Origin: Candidatus Zymogenus sp.
Lineage (GTDB): Bacteria > Desulfobacterota > Zymogenia > Zymogenales > Zymogenaceae
Reading direction: 5' to 3'
DNA: 5,048 bases
Assembly (NCBI GenBank): GCA_030613285.1
Contig: JAUWME010000204.1
Span: forward strand, 1 to 5,048
The position numbers were made by a program, and so were the translations under genes. Within the stretch, counting starts at the first letter, position 1; each line of letters begins with the position of its first letter. Positions 1 through 4,561 of this stretch are shown here, in pieces. The notes beneath the pieces are model-generated. The model was not told the DNA's origin, searched no databases, and saw only the letters and a list, made by a program, of their open reading frames with translations.

Positions 1-428
1 TTGTTTTTCTCCATCACAAGGTCGTAGAGGGGAAAGAACCTTTCGTCTGCGGGGTAGAACTCCTGTACCAGAAGCTGGAGCTTAAATCCCAGTACCTTAG
101 GGTGTGCCAAGGTGTCCTTGGCAATTTTCATGGCATCGTCGTCCAAGGGGGAAAACGCCCCGAAGCAGTAGAGATTTTCAATCTCGTCCAGAGTCCGTTT
201 GTTCCAGTTGTTGAGGTCTTTTGCCACACCTGCCCTGTGGGCGTAGTTGGAATAGACAATGGGGCCGACGTTTTTATCCCGAAGGTGGTTAACGCACTCA
301 CTGTAGTAGAGGTGGTAGATGACGTCCCATTGGTACTGTTTTGAAAAGTAGCTCCAGATGGCATCAAAGAGCCTGTCTGGGAAGAGGTGGACGTGAAAGT
401 CGATGATTGTTTTTGGGAGTGCGGTCAT
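1..428 (-). CDS. Amidohydrolase (COG2159/Amidohydro_2-like metal-dependent hydrolase), N-terminal part
   Basis: This open frame starts at ATG 428-426 and leaves the window after 142 complete codons, so its C-terminal half is not visible. The N-terminus reads MTALPKTIIDFHVHLFPD. His12 and His14 form the HxH metal-binding motif at the end of the first beta strand of TIM-barrel amidohydrolases, and a GFKLQ segment (114-118) followed by VQEFYPADERF resembles the internal G-x-K-[LF]-H...Q-x-F block of the COG2159 group. Family members hydrolyse or decarboxylate small carboxylic acids, often with Zn; the real substrate here cannot be named. The start is favoured because the HxH motif sits close to it and an in-frame TAA lies upstream near the -10 region; the ribosome site is modest (GAAAGG, 439-444, 10 nt spacer). 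It has its own promoter at 473-501 and is separated from the dehydrogenase by a terminator, so it may be regulated apart from the beta-oxidation genes. Family-level call is firm, function open. Confidence 0.82.
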   Translation of the reverse strand, partial: MTALPKTIIDFHVHLFPDRLFDAIWSYFSKQYQWDVIYHLYYSECVNHLRDKNVGPIVYSNYAHRAGVAKDLNNWNKRTLDEIENLYCFGAFSPLDDDAMKIAKDTLAHPKVLGFKLQLLVQEFYPADERFFPLYDLVMEKN

Positions 429-466
429 GGGGTGTTGGCCTTTCTTTATGGTAATTTTTTTGAAGA

Positions 467-488
467 CCTTTAATTATATCGTTAAAGG
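467..488. promoter_or_regulatory. Inverted repeat centred on the -10 box (candidate operator)
   Basis: Two perfect 7-bp arms, CCTTTAA and TTAAAGG, are separated by 8 nt and straddle the -10 box of the amidohydrolase promoter. A dimeric repressor bound here would block RNA polymerase. The arms are AT-rich, so chance occurrence is possible. I recognise no named regulator for this sequence. Confidence 0.4.
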
Positions 489-501
489 CGGGTCGTTTCA
501 A
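473..501 (-). promoter_or_regulatory. Sigma70-like promoter for the amidohydrolase gene
   Basis: On the minus strand a -35 box TTGAAA (501-496) is separated by exactly 17 nt from a perfect -10 box TATAAT (478-473). Transcription would begin near 466, giving a leader of roughly 38 nt before the ATG at 428. The match in both boxes and the optimal spacing make this a strong prediction, but it is not experimentally shown. Confidence 0.72.
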
Positions 502-551
502 GTTTTAATTTTTTAGCAGGGGTACAATTTATTAGTAAAATTACATAGCAA

Positions 552-574
552 CCCCAATCCCCCCCAGAACCCCC
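552..574 (-). other. G-rich cluster with G-quadruplex potential
   Basis: The minus strand carries G5 (574-570), G7 (565-559) and G4 (555-552) separated by loops of 4 and 3 nt. The seven-G run can supply two G-triplets, which satisfies the usual four-run quadruplex rule. It lies about 50 nt upstream of the -35 box of the amidohydrolase promoter. Folding is a prediction only. Confidence 0.4.
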
Positions 575-696
575 AGCCATTCCAAACTTAATTGCAGAAC
601 AGCACCCGATTGCCACGCTCCGTTTACTAAATTATTGGTAGCTCCTAAATGATGGTTTTTTGAAATTGCTTTTATGCAAGCATCTGTACTACACAT

Positions 697-723
697 AAAA
701 AAACGGAGGGCAACCACCCCCCG
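697..723 (-). terminator. Rho-independent terminator of the ligase-MaoC-dehydrogenase unit
   Basis: Read on the minus strand, CGGGGGG (723-717) pairs with CCCTCCG (710-704), giving 7 bp with one G-U pair around a 6-nt loop, immediately followed by seven T residues (703-697). This is a classical intrinsic terminator, placed 96 nt after the dehydrogenase stop codon. On the plus strand the same stem is followed only by CTTTTGA, so it could act weakly in that direction too. Confidence 0.8.
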
Positions 724-746
724 CTTTTGATTAATTAATTTCAAAT

Positions 747-812
747 CCCAACAACTCCCAGCAACCCTAATCCTACACCCCCCTGCCGCTCCCTAAAATA
801 CCCAGCAACCCC
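747..812 (-). other. G-rich 3' untranslated tract with G-quadruplex potential
   Basis: In the sense of the dehydrogenase transcript, runs of G occur at 812-809, 803-801, 793-791 and 783-778 with loops of 5, 7 and 7 nt, meeting the standard G3+N1-7 quadruplex rule. A further set follows at 767-765, 759-757 and 749-747, with a 10-nt loop to the preceding run. The tract lies between the stop codon and the terminator, so it would be transcribed. Formation and function are not shown. Confidence 0.45.
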
Positions 813-821
813 TCAGGGGTT
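807..821. other. Small perfect hairpin overlapping the dehydrogenase stop codon
   Basis: AACCCC and GGGGTT arms (6 bp, 3-nt loop) form a perfect palindrome that includes two bases of the TAA stop. No T tract follows it on either strand, so it is not a terminator by itself. One arm (809-812) is also the first G-run of the neighbouring quadruplex motif, so the two folds would exclude each other. Confidence 0.4.
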
Positions 822-1974
822 ATGCGCCCCCCATCCCCTTTATCAATTCCCTTGCGATGATGAGCTTTTGAATCTGCGTCGTACCGGCGCCGAACTCGAT
901 CCCCTTCATGTCCCGGTACATTCTCTCAATGGGAAACTCGCTGATAAACCCGTACCCTCCCAAAATCTGCGTCGCCTTATCCACCACCCGCATCCCCACC
1001 TGGGAGCCAAACAGCTTTGCATAAGACGCCTCAAGGCGTACCCTTTTCCCCTGATCGGCCAAGGTCGCAGCCCAGTACGAAAGGAGCCTTGCGGCCTGAA
1101 TCTCTGTTGCCATATCGGCCAACATTTCCTGTATCATCTGAAAGTTGATGATCGCGGTGCCAAACTGGACGCGCTCGGAGGCATACTTCAATGCGATGTC
1201 AAAGGCGCCCTGGGAAACACCGATGGGCGTTATCGAGTAGACTATCCTCTCCCTGTCAAGGCCGTTCATTAGGACTTTTATCCCCTCGTTTACGTTGCCC
1301 AGAACGTTTTCTGCCGGTACCTCCATATCCTCAAAGATAAGCTCGCCTGTTGGGGAACCACGAACCCCCATCTTTTTTAAGGTCTTTCCCGTGGAATAGC
1401 CGGGAAAATCCTTCTCGACAATAAATGCGGTTATCCCCTTGGGCCCGGCATCGGGGTCGGTCTTTGCATAAACCACGGAGACGTCGCAGAGCGGCCCGTT
1501 GGTGATAAACATCTTTGTGCCGTTGAGGATATATTTGTCGCCCTTTTTGACTGCTTTTGTGCGGAGCGACAGGGCGTCTGACCCCGACTCCGGCTCTGTG
1601 ATGGCAATGGCGCCGATCTTCTTGCCGGCAATCATATCCGGGAGATATTTCTCTCTCTGCTTATCGTTGCCGTTTCTAAAGAGGGTCTCGGTGCACAAGA
1701 TGGCGTGAGAACCAAAAGTATTCGCCGTGGATGCGCATCCTCGGCTCAGCTCTTCCATAACCAGAACAACAGACAAAAGGTCAGCCCCAATTCCCCCGTG
1801 CTCTTCCGGGATTGAAATCCCAAAGAGGCCCAGTTCGGCCATTGCCTTAAAATTCTCCACGGGGAACTTCCCGTCCTCATCAATCTCCGGCGCCCTGGGG
1901 ATGACTTCTTTATCCACAAACTTCGAGACCGTATCTTTAAGCATCTTCTGTTCTGAGGTTAACTCAAATTCCAT
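820..1974 (-). CDS. Acyl-CoA dehydrogenase, isovaleryl-CoA-dehydrogenase-like active site
   Basis: This 384-residue flavoprotein of normal family length would oxidise an acyl-CoA to the 2-enoyl-CoA in the cytoplasm, using FAD and passing electrons to ETF. The N-terminal helical domain spans about 1-115. The middle beta domain carries signature 1 (AITEPESGSD, 124-133), the FAD-contacting KMFITNG (154-160) and MGVRGSPTGELIFED (202-216). The C-terminal helical domain has ERVQFG (267-272) and signature 2 from QILGGYGF (336-343) to D355. Where medium-chain enzymes have the catalytic YEGT glutamate, this protein has GAGT (362-365), exactly as in isovaleryl-CoA dehydrogenase. The helix-G segment LMNGLDRERIV (235-245) supplies Glu242 at the isovaleryl-type position of the base. 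This suggests, but does not prove, a branched or bulky substrate. The start is backed by AAGGAG (1987-1982) 7 nt upstream. It is the last gene of the ligase-MaoC unit, 46 nt after maoC. No ETF gene is in the window. Confidence 0.95.
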   Translation of the reverse strand: MEFELTSEQKMLKDTVSKFVDKEVIPRAPEIDEDGKFPVENFKAMAELGLFGISIPEEHGGIGADLLSVVLVMEELSRGCASTANTFGSHAILCTETLFRNGNDKQREKYLPDMIAGKKIGAIAITEPESGSDALSLRTKAVKKGDKYILNGTKMFITNGPLCDVSVVYAKTDPDAGPKGITAFIVEKDFPGYSTGKTLKKMGVRGSPTGELIFEDMEVPAENVLGNVNEGIKVLMNGLDRERIVYSITPIGVSQGAFDIALKYASERVQFGTAIINFQMIQEMLADMATEIQAARLLSYWAATLADQGKRVRLEASYAKLFGSQVGMRVVDKATQILGGYGFISEFPIERMYRDMKGIEFGAGTTQIQKLIIARELIKGMGGA

Positions 1975-2020
1975 TACTCGACTCCTTGGAACAAATAGTT
2001 GTAATAGTTATAGCTGCTCC

Positions 2021-2473
2021 CTATTTTTTTCTGCCAACGAGAACCTTTGGCGTAAAGATGAGACAATCTTCATCCCGCTGATTTTTTATCTTCGCCTCGT
2101 AAGCGATAGTCCCCGTGTTTTCATCTTTCTCTTTCATCTCGGCTACCGTGGCCTCGCACCTGATGGTGTCCCCAATCTTTATTGGGCCGGTGAAACGAAT
2201 CTTGTCTATTCCATAAAAGGCGATAAACTTCTTCGGCGTAAAGACATAGGGTCCCAGTCGAAACACAAGGGCAGACCCAACCGCCAGACCGAGCATCCCG
2301 TGGGCAATCCTTTCTCCAAACATAGTTTTTTTGGCATACTCAACGTTGGTGTGTATCGGGTGCCAGTCTCCGGTGATTCCTGCAAAATTGACGATATCCG
2401 CTTCGGTTATCGTCCTTCCGGGACTAACAAGGGTTTCCCCAACCTCATAGTCCTCAAAAAAAACCTTTTCCAT
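2021..2473 (-). CDS. MaoC-like hot-dog-fold enoyl-CoA hydratase
   Basis: A 150-residue single hot-dog protein of the MaoC/(R)-specific enoyl-CoA hydratase family. It would add water to the 2-enoyl-CoA made by the adjacent dehydrogenase, normally giving an (R)-3-hydroxyacyl-CoA. The N-terminus (FFEDYEVGETLVSPGRTIT, 5-23) is typical of stand-alone members. The hydratase motif is AGITGDWHPIHTNVEYA (31-47): Asp36 and His41 match the catalytic Asp/His pair, while the usual Asn two residues after the Asp is His38. IAHGML (56-61) is the conserved central-helix segment, and GPIKIGDTI (96-104) begins the later strands. The start has AGGGAG (2485-2480) 6 nt upstream. It lies 108 nt after the ligase gene, with a perfect palindrome in the gap, and 46 nt before the dehydrogenase gene; no promoter of its own is evident, so it is probably co-transcribed. 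The substrate could differ from plain crotonyl-type enoyl-CoA. Confidence 0.92.
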   Translation of the reverse strand: MEKVFFEDYEVGETLVSPGRTITEADIVNFAGITGDWHPIHTNVEYAKKTMFGERIAHGMLGLAVGSALVFRLGPYVFTPKKFIAFYGIDKIRFTGPIKIGDTIRCEATVAEMKEKDENTGTIAYEAKIKNQRDEDCLIFTPKVLVGRKK

Positions 2474-2525
2474 TTTTTTCTCCCTGTCTCAAATTGAACA
2501 TTAAACTTCGCCACAACTAACATAC

Positions 2526-2561
2526 GGTGATGGCGGGTTTTAAACCCGCCATCACCTTTTT
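2526..2561 (+). terminator. Perfect 15-bp palindrome with T tract on the plus strand
   Basis: Arms 2526-2540 and 2542-2556 (core GGCGGGTTT / AAACCCGCC) are perfect reverse complements around a single T. Five T residues follow on the plus strand (2557-2561), the form of a strong intrinsic terminator for plus-strand transcription, although no plus-strand gene is present. On the minus strand, where the flanking genes are read, the hairpin is followed by GTATGTT, so it should not terminate the operon. It may be a REP-like interspersed palindrome, an mRNA processing or stability hairpin between ligase and maoC, or a block on antisense transcription. The structure is certain, its role is not. Confidence 0.6.
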
Positions 2562-2581
2562 CAACACTATTGACCTTTTCT

Positions 2582-4276
2582 CTATTTTCGCAACACTTTT
2601 TTATCGAGTTTTCCCACAGGCGTTAACGGCAGCTCGTCCCTAAACTCAATAACCTTCGGAACTTCGTAGGCCGACAGTTTTTCCTTGGCGAATTTAGTGA
2701 TGTCATCCTTTAGCGCCTTTTCATCTCCCCCATAATCGTATCCCGGCTTAATCTGGATAAAGGCCTTTACAATTTCGGAGCCTGGCCTGTCGGGGTTTTC
2801 AAGTCCGATGGTAGCAATCAAATCTATGGCGGGATGTTCGCTCATAACGTCCTCGACCTTAACTGAAAACACCTTAAAACCGCCGACAATGATCATATCC
2901 TTTGTCCTGTCAACAATGCGAAGGTAGCCCTCCTTGTCCTGAATGGCAACGTCGCCGGTGTGCATATATCCTTTTTTGTCGATGGAATTTTTCGTCTCTT
3001 CAGGCTTGTTGAAATATCCCATCATAACCTGCGGCCCCTTGACGCAAATCTCTCCCGGCTCTCCCAATTTAACTTCCTTTCCCGTGGCCGGATCTAAAAG
3101 CTTGATGTCTGTGTTTAAAAGGGGAAGACCGATGGAGCCGAGCTTCTTAGTTCCCTGCGCTGGGTTCATCGTGGTCAAGGGCGCTGTCTCTGACATGCCA
3201 TAGGCCTCAATGAGTTTCCCCTTGCCAACGACTTCCTCAAGTTTCTTCTGGGACTCCTCTGGAAAGGGCGCTGCGGCGGTTATACACGCCTCAAGATTCG
3301 AATGATCGAGATCTTTGAATTTTGGATCCGCAATGAGTATCTGAAACAGAGAGGGTACATTGACGAGGGCGGAGGGTTTATACTTTGCAATCTCGTTACA
3401 GATATGCTCTGTGTCTCGAGGATTTGGGATTAACACTTGGGTCCATCCGAGGTAGATGCAGTTTTTGTTGAAAAAGAGACCAGCGATGTGAAAGAACGGA
3501 AATCCCGAAAGGGCCAATCCCTTTCCATGTTCCCATTTAAGCCACTCTTGTACAATCAAGAGGTCTGCCACAACGTTTCTGTGGCTCAACATTGCCCCCT
3601 TGGGCGGCCCTGTGGTTCCCCCAGTGTACTGAATGTATGCAACATCGTCCGGGCTTATTTTGACCTTTGGGGCTTCATCCGAATATTTATTGGTCTTAAT
3701 TACATCCTCGATTTTCATCACCGTCTTACCCTCAAGGGGAGTTACCTTCCCTGACGGAATCTTCTTTAGGAGTTTTCCCAAAAAGCTCTTTATCGAGGGC
3801 AAGAATCCCCCCACGCTTGCCGCCACAACAACCTTGAGATCAGGAAGGTTTTCAGCAATCCCCACAACTCTTCCTGCAAAAATAGCGTCAAGCGTTACCA
3901 AACATTTTGCCTTGGAATCTTTAAGCTGGTACTGCATCCCATCCGCCATAAGCAGCGGCGACACTCCGGAGACAATACATCCGGCCTTTAGGGTGCCCAG
4001 CCACGCAATGACATATTCTGGGATGTTGGGGAGGTTTATCCCGACAACGTCCCCCTTCTTCACGCCATTTTCGATTAACATGTTGGCAAAACGATTTGCG
4101 TAGCGGTCAATTTCTGCGAACTTGATTTCGACGCCCATAAATGCCAGGGCAATCTTATCCGGGAACTTTTCAAACGTCGGCTTAATCGCATCGACGTAAC
4201 TTATCTCCCACAACTTTGGGTCCAAATCCTTCAGACCCTTGTCCCACGACTTTTTCCAAAAATGTTCTTTTGCCAT
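2582..4276 (-). CDS. Long-chain-type acyl-CoA ligase (AMP-forming, FadD-like)
   Basis: A 564-residue cytoplasmic acyl-CoA synthetase of the ANL adenylating superfamily, of usual length. It would activate a carboxylic acid with ATP to the acyl-adenylate and then to the CoA thioester, the entry step for the two enzymes encoded downstream. The large N-terminal domain has the P-loop YTGGTTGPPKG (217-227), the segment GFPFFHIAG (258-266) near the acyl pocket, and YGMSETAP (359-366). HTGD (439-442) and the hinge region VDRTKDMIIVGGFKVFS (455-471) lead to the small C-terminal domain, ending in LTPVGKLDKK with the catalytic lysine at Lys556. The hinge motif departs from the FadD form: Ser471 and Lys473 stand where YPxE is common. 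A basic insert near 164-177 resembles that of other long-chain ligases. The ribosome site AAAGGAGTGAT is near-perfect, with 9 nt between AAGGAG and the ATG. A strong promoter lies about 110 nt upstream. Chain length or ring preference cannot be read from the sequence. Confidence 0.95.
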   Translation of the reverse strand: MAKEHFWKKSWDKGLKDLDPKLWEISYVDAIKPTFEKFPDKIALAFMGVEIKFAEIDRYANRFANMLIENGVKKGDVVGINLPNIPEYVIAWLGTLKAGCIVSGVSPLLMADGMQYQLKDSKAKCLVTLDAIFAGRVVGIAENLPDLKVVVAASVGGFLPSIKSFLGKLLKKIPSGKVTPLEGKTVMKIEDVIKTNKYSDEAPKVKISPDDVAYIQYTGGTTGPPKGAMLSHRNVVADLLIVQEWLKWEHGKGLALSGFPFFHIAGLFFNKNCIYLGWTQVLIPNPRDTEHICNEIAKYKPSALVNVPSLFQILIADPKFKDLDHSNLEACITAAAPFPEESQKKLEEVVGKGKLIEAYGMSETAPLTTMNPAQGTKKLGSIGLPLLNTDIKLLDPATGKEVKLGEPGEICVKGPQVMMGYFNKPEETKNSIDKKGYMHTGDVAIQDKEGYLRIVDRTKDMIIVGGFKVFSVKVEDVMSEHPAIDLIATIGLENPDRPGSEIVKAFIQIKPGYDYGGDEKALKDDITKFAKEKLSAYEVPKVIEFRDELPLTPVGKLDKKVLRK

Positions 4277-4377
4277 TTTAAATCACTCCTTTAAAAGATT
4301 ACTATAAACAGTTAAAGCGGTTGATCTATCGCTACTTAAAAAATATCGTCAAAACGGGTTTAATTAGTGGGGCTTGT

Positions 4378-4397
4378 AGTTGATATTTTACTCAACT
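4378..4397. promoter_or_regulatory. Inverted repeat spanning the -10 box of the ligase promoter (candidate operator)
   Basis: AGTTGA (4378-4383) and TCAACT (4392-4397) are perfect 6-bp arms with an 8-nt spacer covering the -10 box. This is the right place for a repressor of fatty-acid genes. It does not match the E. coli FadR or PsrA consensus as I know them. Chance is possible for short arms. Confidence 0.4.
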
Positions 4398-4412
4398 GTG
4401 CCATTTTGTCAA
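4385..4412 (-). promoter_or_regulatory. Sigma70-like promoter of the ligase-MaoC-dehydrogenase operon
   Basis: A perfect -35 TTGACA (4412-4407) is followed after 16 nt by the -10 box TAAAAT (4390-4385) on the minus strand. Initiation near 4377 would give a leader of about 100 nt before the ligase ATG at 4276. It sits just downstream of the terminator that ends the preceding gene, which supports an independent transcription unit. Confidence 0.72.
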
Positions 4413-4426
4413 TGATATAATTCATT
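4411..4426. promoter_or_regulatory. Inverted repeat abutting the -35 box of the ligase promoter (candidate operator)
   Basis: AATGA and TCATT are perfect 5-bp arms separated by 6 nt, overlapping the end of the -35 box. The half-sites recall those of the Bacillus TetR-type FadR operator (AATGA...TCATT), but the spacer there is about 4 nt, so the resemblance is only suggestive. The region is AT-rich. Confidence 0.3.
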
Positions 4427-4444
4427 TCTGCAAAAAGTACAACT

Positions 4445-4501
4445 AAAAAAAAGGTGCTCGTTGGATAACGGTTTTACCGATCACCACCAAACACCCTTTT
4501 T
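4445..4501 (-). terminator. Rho-independent terminator after the DUF35 gene (potentially bidirectional)
   Basis: On the minus strand an A5-GGGTG arm (4501-4492) pairs with CACC-T8 (4456-4445), with one bulged G. An inner TTGG/CCAA pairing and a CGGT-AAA-ACCG tip complete a long stem-loop. The U8 tract lies at 4452-4445, about 60-115 nt after the DUF35 stop codon. The opposite strand has T5 (4497-4501), so it could stop plus-strand transcription as well. It separates the DUF35 unit from the ligase promoter. Confidence 0.68.
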
Positions 4502-4561
4502 GAGAGAGTTAATAATATAAGTGTAAGTTTCTGACAACTTCGGTACAGTTAAAGTACCTGT

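Larger units (their letters stand above)
547..812. repeat. Dispersed short direct repeat AGCAACCC(C/T), three copies
   Basis: AGCAACCCCAATCC at 547-560 recurs with one mismatch as AGCAACCCTAATCC at 760-773, and the core AGCAACCCC occurs again at 804-812. The 11-mer CCCAGCAACCC is exact at 757-767 and 801-811. The copies lie between the dehydrogenase stop and the amidohydrolase promoter. They could be a degenerate local duplication or low-complexity drift; no terminal repeats or transposase accompany them. Confidence 0.45.
429..819. other. Intergenic region between the acyl-CoA dehydrogenase and amidohydrolase genes
   Basis: This 391-nt stretch has no convincing gene. In minus-strand order it holds a small hairpin overlapping the dehydrogenase stop, a G-rich tract (812-747), a Rho-independent terminator (723-697), an AT-rich part with nothing I recognise (about 696-575), a second G-rich cluster (574-552), then the promoter and leader of the amidohydrolase gene. 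A short reading frame at 744-541 starts with TTG and runs straight through the terminator, so I do not call it a gene. Confidence 0.7.

Noticed and set aside
541..744. Possible 67-residue minus-strand protein between the dehydrogenase and the amidohydrolase
   Set aside because: It starts with TTG, matches no family I know, and its codons run through a clear intrinsic terminator and a homopolymer G tract. It is best seen as non-coding sequence.
429..819. Remnant of an insertion sequence or MITE
   Set aside because: The repeats here are direct and short; I see no terminal inverted repeats, target duplication or transposase fragment.
807..821. Hairpin at the dehydrogenase stop codon as a transcription terminator
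   Set aside because: The stem is only 6 bp and no T tract follows on either strand; a proper terminator lies further on at 697-723.
868..1272. Plus-strand frame of 134 codons
   Set aside because: Antisense shadow of the C-terminal domain of the dehydrogenase, whose reading frame carries both family signatures.
1727..2497. Long open plus-strand frame of 256 codons
   Set aside because: It lies antisense to the maoC gene and the start of the dehydrogenase gene, both with conserved motifs and good ribosome sites. The predicted protein has no recognisable domain.
2474..2581. Separate promoter for maoC and the dehydrogenase
   Set aside because: TTGAAA occurs at the high-coordinate side of the gap, but no acceptable -10 box follows at 16-18 nt, as the spacer runs into the palindrome.
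3633..4103. Plus-strand frame of 156 codons
   Set aside because: It is antisense to the conserved N-terminal domain of the acyl-CoA ligase and has no family resemblance.
4324..4352. Second promoter candidate for the ligase (TTGACG with ATAGAT at 17 nt)
   Set aside because: The -35 is fair but the -10 box matches the consensus poorly, and a far better promoter lies at 4385-4412.
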